Shown: in pieces, positions 1 through 8,330 of the stretch
Position numbering within the stretch: position 1 is the stretch's first letter
Layout: each line of letters opens with the position of its first letter
From: Sphingomonas naphthae
GTDB lineage: Bacteria > Pseudomonadota > Alphaproteobacteria > Sphingomonadales > Sphingomonadaceae
DNA: 64,000 nucleotides
Reading direction: 5' to 3'
Assembly: GCF_028607085.1 (NCBI RefSeq)
Contig: NZ_CP117411.1
Location: 1-64,000 of the forward strand
The notes under the pieces: model-generated
Seen by the model: only the letters and a program-made list of their open reading frames with translations
Databases searched by the model: none
What the model was told of the DNA's origin: nothing
Position numbers and translations under genes: made by a program

Positions 1-1410
1 ATCCTGGGCAACAGCGGCGCGCGGATGGCGATCGTCTCCACCGCGAAGCTCGCCGCGACCTTGCTGCCCGCCATCATCGAGACCGGCCGGTGCGACGCGC
101 TGATCGCGATGGAGCCGCCCGCCCACCGGCCGCAGGGGGTGCGCATCTGCGATTGGGACGCGCTGATCGCGGCACACCCCACCGACGTCGCCGCGACCGC
201 CGCGACGATCGACTTCACCCGCGAGGATCTCGCCTGCCTGATCTACACCAGCGGCACCGGCGGCACCCCGCGTGGCGTGCGCCAGCATCATGGCGCCGTC
301 CTCGCCAGCGCCAAGGGCGCGGCGATCATCGTCGCCGAGGATTTCGGGATCGACGAGGAGATGTTCCTCAGCTTCCTGCCCTTGAGCCACGCCTACGAGC
401 ATACCGCCGGCCAATATCTGCCGATCATGCTGGGCGGGCAGATCAGCTATGCCGAGGGCCTCGACAAGCTCTCCGCCAATATCGAGGAGGTCCGCCCGAC
501 GATCATGGTGGTCGTGCCGCGCCTGTTCGAGCTGCTGCGCACGCGGATATTGAAGCAGGTCGAAAAGGGCGGCGGGGTCAGCCGCTGGCTGTTCGCCCGC
601 GCGGTGAAGCGCGATCGGCTGCTCGGGCCGCTGCTCGACGTGACGGTGCGCAAGAAGGTGCAGGGGCGCTTCGGCGGGCGGATCAAGGCGATGGTCTCGG
701 GCGGCGCGCCGCTCAATCCCGAAATCGGCCAATTCTTCCAGTCGCTGGGGCTCACCTTGTTGCAGGGCTATGGCCAGACCGAGGCGGCGCCGATCATCTC
801 GTGCAACCGCCCGCGCGCCGGCATCGACCCGTCCACCGTCGGCCCGCCGCTCGACGGGGTCGAGGTGCGCATCGCCGAGGATGGCGAAATCCTCGTGCGC
901 GGCGAGATCGTGATGCACGGCTATTGGCAGGCCGAGGAGGAGACCGCCCGGGCGCTGGAGGGGGGCTGGCTGCATACGGGCGACGTCGGCCATTTCGACG
1001 GCGCCGGCCGCTTGGTCATCACCGATCGCAAGAAGGATCTGATCGTCAACGACAAGGGCGACAATGTCTCGCCCCAGCGGGTCGAGGGGATGCTGACGAT
1101 GGAGCCCGAGATCGGTCAGGCGATGGTCGTGGGGGATCGGCGGCCGCATCTGGTGGGGCTGATCGTGCCCGACGCGGTCTGGCTGGCGGAGCAGGGCGCG
1201 ATGAGCCCCGAGGCGATCGAGAAGGCGATGGCGGCGGCGGTGGAGCGGGTGAACCGGACGCTTTCGACGACCGAGAAGGTGCGGCGGATCACGATGGCGG
1301 ACGAGCCGTTCACGACCGATAACGGCGAGATGACGCCATCGCTGAAGATCCGGCGGCATATCCTGCGAGCGCGCTATGGCGAGCGGTTGGATGGGTTGTA
1401 CGGGAAGTAG
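1..1410 (+). CDS. AMP-dependent acyl-CoA synthetase (long-chain fatty acid-CoA ligase type), 5' truncated by window edge
   Basis: The reading frame is open from base 1, so the true start lies outside the window; about 469 residues are present against roughly 600 for the family. The ATP/AMP-binding loop YTSGTGGTPRGV is encoded near 241-280. The motif GYGQTEAAP lies near 765-795, and the adenylate-forming signature GWLHTGDVG followed by DRKKDLIVNDKGDNVSP lies near 964-1080. The family activates fatty acids with ATP and CoA at the membrane for lipid synthesis or beta-oxidation. The choice of long-chain substrate rests on overall resemblance only. The gene ends with TAG and is followed by repeats. 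Confidence 0.9.
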   Translation: MLGNSGARMAIVSTAKLAATLLPAIIETGRCDALIAMEPPAHRPQGVRICDWDALIAAHPTDVAATAATIDFTREDLACLIYTSGTGGTPRGVRQHHGAVLASAKGAAIIVAEDFGIDEEMFLSFLPLSHAYEHTAGQYLPIMLGGQISYAEGLDKLSANIEEVRPTIMVVVPRLFELLRTRILKQVEKGGGVSRWLFARAVKRDRLLGPLLDVTVRKKVQGRFGGRIKAMVSGGAPLNPEIGQFFQSLGLTLLQGYGQTEAAPIISCNRPRAGIDPSTVGPPLDGVEVRIAEDGEILVRGEIVMHGYWQAEEETARALEGGWLHTGDVGHFDGAGRLVITDRKKDLIVNDKGDNVSPQRVEGMLTMEPEIGQAMVVGDRRPHLVGLIVPDAVWLAEQGAMSPEAIEKAMAAAVERVNRTLSTTEKVRRITMADEPFTTDNGEMTPSLKIRRHILRARYGERLDGLYGK

Positions 1411-1419
1411 GGATTGAGC

Positions 1420-1545
1420 GTCGCCCCGGCGGAGGCTGGGGCCTCGGCAGGGGCGACGTGGTGGCAGCCACCTGAGGCCCCGGCCTGCGCCGGGGCGACG
1501 AAATTGAGCTGCCGTGCTCCGGCGGAGGCCGGAGCACAAGTAGGC
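1420..1545. repeat. Palindromic repeats, class B (CGTCGCCCCGGC type) then class A (GTGCTCCGGC type)
   Basis: A class B element with CGTCGCCCCGGC and GGGGCGACG ends occurs twice (about 1423-1503). It is followed by a compact class A hairpin, GTGCTCCGGC/GCCGGAGCAC, at about 1513-1537. Both families recur in the window. They lie between convergent genes and could form bidirectional transcript-end hairpins, but no T-run is present. Confidence 0.75.
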
Positions 1546-1548
1546 GGG

Positions 1549-2289
1549 TCAGCCGGCGAACACGTCCTTCGCCGCGCGGCGGCGCGCCAGTTCCCCCGCG
1601 CTCCCCGCACGCATGAACGGGTTGGTCGCGCGCTCCTCGCCGATCGTCGTCGGCACGGTCGCCCCGCCCGCCGCGCGCGCCGCATCGACTCGGCGCATCC
1701 GCTCGATCACCGCGCGATTGTCGGGTTCCGCCGCCAGCGCGTAGCGGCCGTTCGATTGGGTATATTCGTGCGCGCAATAGACGCGCGTTTCGGGCGGCAG
1801 CGCGGCCAGCCGCTCCATGTTGCGCCACATCTGTTCGGGCGTCCCCTCGAACAGCCGGCCGCAGCCCATGGCGAACAATGTGTCGCCGACGAAGGCCACA
1901 TCGTCCCCGGCCAGATGGTAAGCGATATGGCCCGCCGTATGCGCCGGCACCGCGATCACCCGCGCGTCATGCGCGCCGATCGCCACGACGTCGCCCTCGC
2001 CCACGGCGCGATCGAGCCCCGGAATCTTCGCCGCCTCATCCACCGGCCCGGTGATGCGGCAGCCCGTCGCGGCCTTGATGGCGAGGTTCCCGCCGACATG
2101 GTCGCCATGCCAGTGCGTGTTCCATATCTGGCCGATCCGCCACCCGCGCGCGTCCGCTTCCGCCAGCACCGGCTCCGCCACCGCCGGATCGACCACGACC
2201 GTCTCGCCGCTGTCGGCATCGTGCATCAGCCACACATAATTGTCGCTCAGCGCGGGAATGCGGACGATCTCAATCGGCGACGGCATCAT
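1549..2289 (-). CDS. gloB: Hydroxyacylglutathione hydrolase (glyoxalase II)
   Basis: 246 residues of the metallo-beta-lactamase fold. The zinc-binding motif THWHGDH (His59, His61, Asp63, His64) is present, along with downstream metal residues in the HTAGH and GDTLF segments. The enzyme hydrolyses S-D-lactoylglutathione to D-lactate and glutathione in the cytoplasm, the second step of methylglyoxal detoxification. It is the third gene of a minus-strand set with a VOC protein and glyoxalase I, and its start overlaps the VOC gene by 20 bases, which indicates co-translation. Confidence 0.93.
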   Translation of the reverse strand: MMPSPIEIVRIPALSDNYVWLMHDADSGETVVVDPAVAEPVLAEADARGWRIGQIWNTHWHGDHVGGNLAIKAATGCRITGPVDEAAKIPGLDRAVGEGDVVAIGAHDARVIAVPAHTAGHIAYHLAGDDVAFVGDTLFAMGCGRLFEGTPEQMWRNMERLAALPPETRVYCAHEYTQSNGRYALAAEPDNRAVIERMRRVDAARAAGGATVPTTIGEERATNPFMRAGSAGELARRRAAKDVFAG

Positions 2290-2695
2290 AGCCCTCCGGG
2301 GTGAATTGGATCAGGCAGAAGCCGTGCCCGAAAGGATCGGCAAAGGTCGCGATGCGGCCATAGCCCGCCTCGCGCACCCCGCCCTCGGCTATCGCGCCCA
2401 ACGCGACGGCCCGCGCGGATGCCGCTTCGATATCCTCGACGGCGACGTCCAGATGCACCGGCGTCCAGTGGCGGCCGTAATCGCGCGCGACCGATCCGTA
2501 GGCTTCGTCGCGTGGCCCCGCCGGCCGCGCGATCAGGTAGAGCGGCGCCTCCAGCCCCAATAGCTCGACCACCGTGTCGCCGAACCGCCGCCCGGCCGTC
2601 AGCCCGAACAGGCCCGCATAGAAAGCCTCGCCCGCCGCCACGTTCGGCACGTCGATGTTGACGAGCAGCCGGGCCGGCGCGCCCATGGCGATCAC
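2270..2695 (-). CDS. VOC family (glyoxalase/bleomycin-resistance fold) protein
   Basis: 141 residues with paired beta-alpha-beta-beta-beta units typical of the vicinal oxygen chelate superfamily: ...[20 protein letters not shown] near the N-terminus and [14 protein letters not shown] near the C-terminus. It overlaps gloA by 4 bases and gloB by 20 bases, so the three are probably one operon. The substrate is unknown; the neighbours suggest aldehyde or glutathione-adduct chemistry. It could also be a non-enzymatic VOC binding protein. Confidence 0.85.
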   Translation of the reverse strand: MIAMGAPARLLVNIDVPNVAAGEAFYAGLFGLTAGRRFGDTVVELLGLEAPLYLIARPAGPRDEAYGSVARDYGRHWTPVHLDVAVEDIEAASARAVALGAIAEGGVREAGYGRIATFADPFGHGFCLIQFTPEGYDAVAD

Positions 2696-3105
2696 CAGAC
2701 CCCGGTATTCGGCATCGACGCCCAGGGCTCGGCGGGATCGAGATACCCGTCCTGCAACAGCTCGATCGAGATATTGTCGGGCGTGCGGACGAAGGCCATG
2801 TGGCCGTCGTGCGGGGGGCGGTTGATCGTGTAGCCGGCGTCCATCAGCCGCTGGCAGGTGGCGTAGATATCGTCGACGCGGTACGCCAGATGGCCGAAAT
2901 TGCGCCCGCCGTCATAGCCGGCCTCGCCCCAATTGTGGGTCAGCTCCACCTGCGCGTCCTCGTCGCCGGGCGCCGCGAGGAAGATGAGCGTGTAGCGCCC
3001 CTTCTCATTCTCCATCCGCCGGATTTCCTTCAGCCCGACGAGTTCGAGGAAGCGGATGGTCTCGTCCGGATCGGACACGCGGATCATGGTGTGGAGATAT
3101 TTCAT
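2692..3105 (-). CDS. gloA: Lactoylglutathione lyase (glyoxalase I)
   Basis: 137 residues. The four expected metal ligands are visible at His5, Glu54, His72 and Glu115, closely matching the spacing of the bacterial nickel/cobalt-type enzyme. It isomerises the methylglyoxal-glutathione hemithioacetal to S-D-lactoylglutathione in the cytoplasm. It is the first gene of the gloA-VOC-gloB operon, so both detoxification steps are encoded together. Confidence 0.93.
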   Translation of the reverse strand: MKYLHTMIRVSDPDETIRFLELVGLKEIRRMENEKGRYTLIFLAAPGDEDAQVELTHNWGEAGYDGGRNFGHLAYRVDDIYATCQRLMDAGYTINRPPHDGHMAFVRTPDNISIELLQDGYLDPAEPWASMPNTGVW

Positions 3106-3440
3106 GGCGCCAAATTAGGGGGCGGGGGGCGGCGCGGCAATGGTGGTGAGGCTGGCAAGCGAAAACCATCGATCCTCCCCCGCCAGGGGGCGGTGGCGCC
3201 GAAGGCGACGGAGGGGGCGGTTGCGATGACCTCGACTTGGCCGCTGTCCTCCCCCTCCGTCAGGCTGCGCCTGCCACCTCCCCCTGGCGGGGGAGGATCA
3301 ACATGGTGCCCGCATGTGCCGAAATCGCGCCTCTCGACGCACCCGGCAACATTGCGCTACATTGGCCCGGCTCAAGACTCGAACAATGGGGAGCGGGGCG
3401 GACCAGTATCGGCCGAGGACGGGCCGGACAGGAGAGAGAG
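3106..3440. repeat. Intergenic stretch with a class C palindromic repeat (GGATCCTCCCC type)
   Basis: This 335-base gap contains a large imperfect inverted repeat from about 3171 to 3300. It starts GATCCTCCCCCGCCAGGGG and ends with the reverse complement CCCCTGGCGGGGGAGGATC, with a GACGGAGGGGG core. The same family occurs at 12707, 33099, 38610 and 53801. No other signal is seen until the Shine-Dalgarno AGGAGAGAGAG just before 3441. Confidence 0.7.
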
Positions 3441-3620
3441 ATGCCCATATTCCCGCCGCAGCCCGCGGCCATCGAGTCACCGCTTCACGATTCGCCGCAT
3501 GACATGCATGGCGTCGGCCGCTCGGCCGCCGGCCGGGCGATGATGGCGCGGGCGGCGCTGCTGTCCGTGCCGGTCGCGGCGGTGATCTGGGTCGGGATAT
3601 TGGCGCTCTTCCTCGGCTGA
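3441..3620 (+). CDS. Small single-span membrane protein, unknown function
   Basis: 59 residues starting MPIFPPQPA. The start is set by a strong ribosome site (GGAGAGAGAG) immediately upstream; a longer in-frame reading from 3237 would run through the repeat and is rejected. A Pro/His-rich head of about 35 residues precedes one hydrophobic helix (ALLSVPVAAVIWVGILALFL) ending at the C-terminus. It is therefore a tail-anchored or single-span inner-membrane protein. No family is recognised. Confidence 0.7.
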   Translation: MPIFPPQPAAIESPLHDSPHDMHGVGRSAAGRAMMARAALLSVPVAAVIWVGILALFLG

Positions 3621-3656
3621 ACCGGAGCGATCCGCCCGCCCGAACGTAGAGGCGGG

Positions 3657-4076
3657 ATGCGGCAGGCGACGGGGCTCATCGGGATCGACACGCACGGGCG
3701 CAGCCTCGTCGAGGTGACGCGCGCCGTCGCGCAATGGGTCGCGGCGCAGGGGATGGACGAGGGGTTGCTGACCCTCTTCTGCCGCCACACCTCTGCCTCG
3801 CTGCTGATCCAGGAGAATGCGGCGCCCGAGGTGCGCGGCGATATCGAGCGGTGGATCGAGCGGCTCGCGCCCGAAGACCCGGCCGCCTACGCGCATGACG
3901 ACGAGGGACCGGACGACATGCCGGCGCATCTGCGCGCCATCCTCACCGGCATCCACCTTTCGATCCCGCTGATCGACGGACGGTTGGCACTCGGCACCTG
4001 GCAGGGCATCTATCTGTTCGAGCATCGCCGGCGGCCGCACGCCCGCTCGATCGCGCTGCATCTGCTGGGGGAATGA
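3657..4076 (+). CDS. YjbQ/UPF0047 family protein
   Basis: 139 residues containing the family hallmarks HTSASLLIQENA, a DDEGPDDMPAHLR segment with clustered acid and His residues, and GTWQGIYLFEHR near the C-terminus. Members have been linked to a weak secondary thiamine-phosphate synthase activity, but the physiological role is unclear. It is followed one base later by the YbaK-like gene, suggesting one transcript. Confidence 0.88.
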   Translation: MRQATGLIGIDTHGRSLVEVTRAVAQWVAAQGMDEGLLTLFCRHTSASLLIQENAAPEVRGDIERWIERLAPEDPAAYAHDDEGPDDMPAHLRAILTGIHLSIPLIDGRLALGTWQGIYLFEHRRRPHARSIALHLLGE

Positions 4077-4077
4077 G

Positions 4078-4542
4078 ATGAGCGTCGAATCGGTGCGCGA
4101 CTGGCTGGCGGAAAACGCGCCCGACCTGCGCCTGATCGAGGCCCATGCCTCCACCGCCACGGTGCTGGAGGCCGCCGCCACGCTGGGCGTGGAGCCCGGC
4201 CGCATCGCCAAGACGCTGGCCATAAGGGTCAACGACATGGTGCTGCTGCTCGTGACGCGCGGCGATGCGCGGCTCGACAATGGCAAGGCCAAGGCGGCGT
4301 TCGGCGGGCGGCCACGGATGCTGGGGCCGGAAGAGACGCTGGCGTTGACGGGGCATCCGGTCGGCGGCGTCTGCCCGTTCGGCCTCGCCGCGCCGTTGCC
4401 GGTCTATTGCGACGTTTCGCTGGAATCGTATTTGACCGTCTTTCCGGCGGCGGGATCGCTCAACAGTTCGGTCGAGGTGACGCCGCAACGGCTGGGCGAG
4501 CTGGTCGCGACGGGATGGGTCGACGCATGCCGGCTGCCGTAA
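4078..4542 (+). CDS. YbaK/ProX-type aminoacyl-tRNA deacylase domain protein
   Basis: 154 residues matching the YbaK/EbsC/ProX fold: an IAKTLAIRV strand, a GDARLDNGKAKAAFG segment, and the GHPVGGVCPFGL loop expected near the active site. The family hydrolyses mischarged aminoacyl-tRNAs (for example Cys- or Ala-tRNA-Pro) in trans. It starts two bases after the yjbQ stop and its 3' end overlaps the NUDIX gene start by 16 bases, so the three genes are probably one operon. Confidence 0.85.
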   Translation: MSVESVRDWLAENAPDLRLIEAHASTATVLEAAATLGVEPGRIAKTLAIRVNDMVLLLVTRGDARLDNGKAKAAFGGRPRMLGPEETLALTGHPVGGVCPFGLAAPLPVYCDVSLESYLTVFPAAGSLNSSVEVTPQRLGELVATGWVDACRLP

Positions 4543-4994
4543 GCGCCGGCATCCTTCTTTACAGACGGCGCGGCGGCGCGCTGGAGCTTCTGCTCGTCCA
4601 TCCCGGCGGCCCCTATTGGGCGAAGCGCGATGCCGGCGCGTGGCAGATCCCCAAGGGCGGGATCGAACCCGGCGAGAGCGCCGTCGCGGCGGCGCTGCGC
4701 GAATTCACCGAGGAACTGGGCACGCGGCCGCCGGGCGATCCGGTGCCGCTGGGCATCATCCGCCAGGCCGGGGGCAAGATGGTCGAGGCGTTCGCGCTGG
4801 CGGGCGATCTGGATTGCGGGCGGATCGAGAGCGTGACGTTCGAGCTGCAATGGCCGCCGCGCAGCGGGCGGATGCAGCATTTCCCGGAGGTGGATCGCGC
4901 GGCGTGGTTCACGGTGGCGGCGGCGCGGGCGGCGATCCTGCCGAGCCAGGCGCCGTTGATCGACTTGCTGGAGGGGTTGGTGGGGGGCACATGA
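4527..4994 (+). CDS. NUDIX hydrolase
   Basis: 155 residues from ATG 4527 (MPAAVSAGILLYRR), which overlaps the YbaK stop by 16 bases. An upstream in-frame ATG at 4407 would add 40 unrelated residues. The Nudix box is GGIEPGESAVAAALREFTEE, with the conserved G-x5-E-x7-RE-x-x-EE pattern. These enzymes hydrolyse nucleoside-diphosphate-linked compounds using Mg2+. The preceding AWQIPKGG is typical of a small Nudix subgroup, but the substrate cannot be told from sequence. Confidence 0.88.
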   Translation: MPAAVSAGILLYRRRGGALELLLVHPGGPYWAKRDAGAWQIPKGGIEPGESAVAAALREFTEELGTRPPGDPVPLGIIRQAGGKMVEAFALAGDLDCGRIESVTFELQWPPRSGRMQHFPEVDRAAWFTVAAARAAILPSQAPLIDLLEGLVGGT

Positions 4995-4995
4995 C

Positions 4996-5032
4996 ACGTC
5001 GCCCCGGCCTTCGCCGGGGCGACGATATCAGA
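4996..5032. repeat. Class B palindromic repeat
   Basis: CGTCGCCCCGGCC and GGCGGGGCGACG-like arms around TTCG form a compact hairpin between the convergent NUDIX and Hpt genes. It probably ends transcripts from both sides, although there is no T-run. Confidence 0.7.
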
Positions 5033-5479
5033 TCAGCCCCGCCCGAATCCGCCCACCTTGCGCCCGAACCCCTGCGGTCGGCGCGGCACGCCCGGCGCCA
5101 GCACCGGCGCCGGCGCGGTCGGGCCGCCGGGGGCGGCGTGAGCTTCCAGCATCGCGAGGGTCTGCTGCAACAGCGGGCGGAGTTGCACGACATGCTCCAG
5201 CAATTCGTCCGGCACGTCGTGCGTCTCCACGCAGCGCCGCGCGCCGCGCTCGATCTGTTCGGAGAGCAGCCGCAGCGGCTCCGCGCCGAATTGCGCCGAT
5301 TCGCCCTTCAGCGTGTGCGCCGGGCGCACCACGCGGGCGGCGTCGCGGGCGCGCATCGCATCCTCGATCGCCACGATCGAGCGCACCCCGTCCTCGCGGA
5401 AATAGCCGAGGATGCGGGGAAATTCCGCCCCGATCTCGGCTTTCAATTTGGCCAGTGCGGCCCAGTCGATGATTGCCAT
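5033..5479 (-). CDS. Hpt domain (histidine phosphotransfer) protein
   Basis: 148 residues. The phosphorylatable His55 lies in RPAHTLKGESAQFGA, the classic Hpt helix motif. Helical segments occupy roughly residues 1-115, and a Pro/Gly-rich tail ends in FGRG. It should relay phosphate between a hybrid kinase receiver and a response regulator in the cytoplasm. No kinase or regulator lies nearby, so its partners are unknown. Confidence 0.87.
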   Translation of the reverse strand: MAIIDWAALAKLKAEIGAEFPRILGYFREDGVRSIVAIEDAMRARDAARVVRPAHTLKGESAQFGAEPLRLLSEQIERGARRCVETHDVPDELLEHVVQLRPLLQQTLAMLEAHAAPGGPTAPAPVLAPGVPRRPQGFGRKVGGFGRG

Positions 5480-5544
5480 GAGGCGCTTGCCTGCCCGCTA
5501 CTCGTTACGCCCCGAGTCTTTGCGCCAAATGGGTAAAGGCCGGG

Positions 5545-5757
5545 TTAGCGGCGAACCGAAAAATGGCCCTTGTCCGGCATTTCCAGCTGCCAGCCCTGGT
5601 CCGCGCACAAAGCCGCCACCTCGCGCGGGGCGGCGGGATCGTCGGCGAGCAGCGTAACCGCCCCCGCCTCGCGCATCGCCTTGGCCAGCCGCAGCGCCGG
5701 CCAGGGGCAACGCATTCCCCGCGCATCGACCACCAGATCGGCCAAGGCGCTGGCCAA
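5545..5757 (-). CDS. TusA/SirA-like sulfurtransferase family protein
   Basis: About 70 residues. The signature DARGMRCPWPALRLAKAM contains the CPxP-type motif (here CPWP) with the single cysteine that carries persulfide in this family, followed by LLADDPAAPREVAALC. The most likely start is TTG 5757, three bases after the der stop codon; GTG 5733 is possible. It is translationally close-coupled to der. It lies outside any sulfur operon, so its partner is unknown. Confidence 0.78.
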   Translation of the reverse strand: MASALADLVVDARGMRCPWPALRLAKAMREAGAVTLLADDPAAPREVAALCADQGWQLEMPDKGHFSVRR

Positions 5758-5759
5758 GC

Positions 5760-7121
5760 CTATTTGTCGCCGAACGGATTCTTCGGCGCGCGCAGCGTCA
5801 GCCGCACCGGCACCGCGCCGAAGCCCAGGTCGCGCCGAATGCCGTTGACCAGATAGCGGCGATAGCTTTCGGGCAATTGATCGACCCGCGTGCCGAACAG
5901 CACGAAGCTGGGCGGCCGCACCCGCGCCTGCGTCAGATACCTGAGCTTGATGCGCTTGCCGCCGGGGGCGGGCGGGGGATTGAGTTCGACGGCTTTCTCG
6001 AACCAGCGGTTGAGCTGGCCGGTGGTGACGCGCTTCGACCAGGCCGCGCGCGTCTCGAACGCTGCCTCGATCAACTGATCCAGCCCGCGCCCGGTGAAGG
6101 CCGATACGGTGAGGACGGGCAGCCCCTTCACCTGCGCCAGCCCCTCGTCGAGCGCGGTGCGGACGCCCTGGAACAGCGCGGGGGGATTGTCCGCCACGTC
6201 CCATTTGTTGAGCGCGATGATGAGCGCGCGGCCCTCCTGCAACACCTGATCGGCGATGCGCAGATCCTGCGCCTCCAGCCCGCGCGTGGCATCCAACAGC
6301 AGCACGACCACCTCGGCGAAATCGATCGCGTGGCGCGTGTCGGCGGCGGACAGGCGCTCCAATTTGTCCTCCACCTTCGCCTTGCGGCGCAGGCCGGCGG
6401 TGTCGATCAGCCGAACGGCGCGGCCCTTATGCTCCCAGTCGATCGAGATGGAATCGCGCGTGATGCCGGCTTCAGGCCCGGTAATCATCCGCTCTTCGTT
6501 CAGGAATTTGTTGACGAGGGTGGACTTGCCCGCGTTCGGGCGGCCGACGATGGCGAGCTTGAGCGGGCCGGCCTCGGGATCGGCCTCGTCGAACTCGTCC
6601 TCGTCCTCCTCGATCGTCGCCGCCTCGATATGGGGCAGCAGCGCGTCGAACAGGTCGGCCAGGCCCTCGCCATGTTCGGCGGAGAAGGGCACGGGCTCGG
6701 CGAAACCCAGCGCGAACGCCTCGATCACGCCGCTCTCGCCCGCGCGGCCCTCGGCCTTGTTGGCCAGCACGATGACGGGCGTGTCGCCGTTCCGCAGCCA
6801 TTGCGCGATCTCCTCATCGAGCGGGGTCACGCCCGCGCGGGAATCGATCAGGAACAGCGCGACATCGGCCTGGATCACCGCCGCCTCGGTCTGCGCGCGC
6901 ATCCGGCCGGGCAGCGTCTGGGGGTCGTCGGTCTCGAAACCGGCGGTGTCGATCACGCGGAATTCGAGCCCGATCAGGGTCGCGTCGCCCTCGCGCCGAT
7001 CGCGCGTTACGCCGGGCCGATCGTCGACGAGCGCGAGCTTCTTGCCGACGAGCCGGTTGAACAGGGTCGATTTACCGACATTCGGGCGCCCGACGATCGC
7101 GACGGTGGGAAGTTTGGCCAT
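5760..7121 (-). CDS. der: Ribosome assembly GTPase Der (EngA)
   Basis: 453 residues with two consecutive GTPase domains. The first P-loop GRPNVGKS is at about residue 11 and the second, GRPNAGKS, is at about residue 190. G3 motifs DTAGF and DTAGL, G4 motifs NKAEG and NKWD, and a C-terminal KH-like domain (NPPPAPGGKRIKLRY...) are present. It acts in 50S ribosomal subunit maturation. An acidic linker (EEDEDEFDEADPE) joins the G domains, as usual. A TusA-like gene follows almost without a gap. Confidence 0.97.
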   Translation of the reverse strand: MAKLPTVAIVGRPNVGKSTLFNRLVGKKLALVDDRPGVTRDRREGDATLIGLEFRVIDTAGFETDDPQTLPGRMRAQTEAAVIQADVALFLIDSRAGVTPLDEEIAQWLRNGDTPVIVLANKAEGRAGESGVIEAFALGFAEPVPFSAEHGEGLADLFDALLPHIEAATIEEDEDEFDEADPEAGPLKLAIVGRPNAGKSTLVNKFLNEERMITGPEAGITRDSISIDWEHKGRAVRLIDTAGLRRKAKVEDKLERLSAADTRHAIDFAEVVVLLLDATRGLEAQDLRIADQVLQEGRALIIALNKWDVADNPPALFQGVRTALDEGLAQVKGLPVLTVSAFTGRGLDQLIEAAFETRAAWSKRVTTGQLNRWFEKAVELNPPPAPGGKRIKLRYLTQARVRPPSFVLFGTRVDQLPESYRRYLVNGIRRDLGFGAVPVRLTLRAPKNPFGDK

Positions 7122-7232
7122 GCGCTCCCTTAGAGCCTGATCGGTCGGGACGGAAGCGTGACGCGATTTCTGCCCGATCGTGGAGCAGGGTCGTCTACGA
7201 ACAAGGCGGATCGGTGGATTTGCGATGGCTCC

Positions 7233-7353
7233 CTGGCGACTTCGTCGCCCCGGCGCATGCCGGGGCCTCAGGCGTCTTGGGGGTAAGGCCGAGGTGGCTC
7301 CCGAACGGCGCGGCCAGCCTCCCGAGATCCCGGCCTGCGCCGGGATGACGGAT
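7233..7353. repeat. Class B palindromic repeats between der and the GGCT gene
   Basis: Two partial copies (TCGTCGCCCCGGCGCATGCC near 7236 and ATCCCGGCCTGCGCCGGGAT near 7326) occupy most of the gap between der's start and the end of the next minus-strand gene. The promoter for der should lie between 7122 and 7230, but no clear -35/-10 pair was recognised. Confidence 0.6.
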
Positions 7354-7357
7354 CGGG

Positions 7358-7708
7358 TTAACCGGCCCCCGGCGCCACATAGACGAACGCCGCCCGCCCC
7401 GATCGCAAGGTCACCGCGATCCGCGCATAGGTTTCGCCCTCATAAGCGTCGGCCGCCGCCAGTTCCTCGGGCGTCACCACCAGCCGCTCGCCCGCGATGT
7501 CGGGCACCGGACCGTCCGCGCGCCGCAGGATCAGGTGGACCGCCAACCCGCTCGTCGCCACCGCCTCCGGATCGGGGATCGCCACCTCGCCCAGCGCGAA
7601 GCCGGCCAGCGCATCCGCTTCGCCAACCAGAGCCCGCCCGAACAATGCCCTCTGCACCGCCGGATCGCGCAGCGTGCCGTAGGAGAAGAGGGCGATGTCG
7701 CCGCTCAT
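7358..7708 (-). CDS. Gamma-glutamylcyclotransferase (AIG2-like) family protein
   Basis: 116 residues starting MSGDIALFSYGTLRDPAVQ; the FxYGTLR motif marks the cyclotransferase fold, and EGETYARIAVTL near the C-terminus includes the expected downstream strand. Members act on gamma-glutamyl amines or peptides, but many bacterial copies have no known substrate. It overlaps the upstream HIT gene by 4 bases (ATGA type), so the two are co-translated. Confidence 0.82.
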   Translation of the reverse strand: MSGDIALFSYGTLRDPAVQRALFGRALVGEADALAGFALGEVAIPDPEAVATSGLAVHLILRRADGPVPDIAGERLVVTPEELAAADAYEGETYARIAVTLRSGRAAFVYVAPGAG

Positions 7709-8145
7709 TCGCCCTTGAGGCGCTTCGCCAGCCGTGCCTGCAACGCCGCCAGTTCGTCCGGGTCGGCCTTGCCCTTGGCGTGCATCCCCAATTCGGTGCC
7801 GCTCCAGCGCGGGATGATGTGGACGTGGAGGTGGAAGACCGTCTGGCCGGCCGGCGCGCCGTTGAACTGCATGATCTGCACGCCGTCCGGCGCCAGCTCC
7901 GCGACGATCGCGCGGGCGACGATCTGCGTCTCGCGATACAGCACCGCCAGCTCATCCGGCGCGATATCGAGGAAATTGCGCGCCGCCGACCGGCGCGGGA
8001 TGACGAGGCTGTGGCCGGTCGATTGCGGGAAGAGATCGAGAAAGGCGAGAACGTCGTCGGTCTGGTAGATCGTGTACGCCGGTAGGTCGCCGCGCAGGAT
8101 CTTCGCGAAGATGTTGTCGGGGTCGTAGGTGCCTTCGAGGCTCAT
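7705..8145 (-). CDS. HIT family protein (histidine triad nucleotide hydrolase)
   Basis: 146 residues. The histidine triad HLHVHIIP lies in the second half and the N-terminal segment DNIFAKILRGDLPA is typical of the Hint/HIT branch. Family members hydrolyse nucleoside phosphoramidates or related adenylated compounds. It is the first gene of a two-gene unit with the cyclotransferase-like gene. Confidence 0.9.
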   Translation of the reverse strand: MSLEGTYDPDNIFAKILRGDLPAYTIYQTDDVLAFLDLFPQSTGHSLVIPRRSAARNFLDIAPDELAVLYRETQIVARAIVAELAPDGVQIMQFNGAPAGQTVFHLHVHIIPRWSGTELGMHAKGKADPDELAALQARLAKRLKGE

Positions 8146-8240
8146 CGCGGCTCTCCCGGTTCAGGTCGGGGGAGGCTTAGGCGGTGGCCCCAGGACATGG
8201 CAAGGGCGGGACGGGCCCGCCCTCTGCCTCAAAAAGCCAT

Positions 8241-8321
8241 CGTGCTCCGGCGCAGGCCGGAGCCCAGGATTACGGAGCGCACCCCAAGCCACCCTGGGCT
8301 CCGGCCTTCGCCGGAGCACGA
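8241..8321. repeat. Class A paired palindromic repeat
   Basis: The left arm GTGCTCCGGCGCAGGCCGGA (with AGCCCAGG continuing) and the right arm CCTGGGCTCCGGCCTTCGCC form an approximately 80-base inverted repeat, each arm being itself a small hairpin. It separates the aminotransferase from the HIT gene. Other copies are at 11763, 11979, 14162, 15579, 20534 and 20645. Confidence 0.8.
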
Positions 8322-8330
8322 CTCTCTCGA

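Noticed and set aside
3237-3440. N-terminal extension of the small membrane gene from 3237
   Set aside because: The extension runs through a class C repeat, and a strong ribosome site precedes the ATG at 3441.
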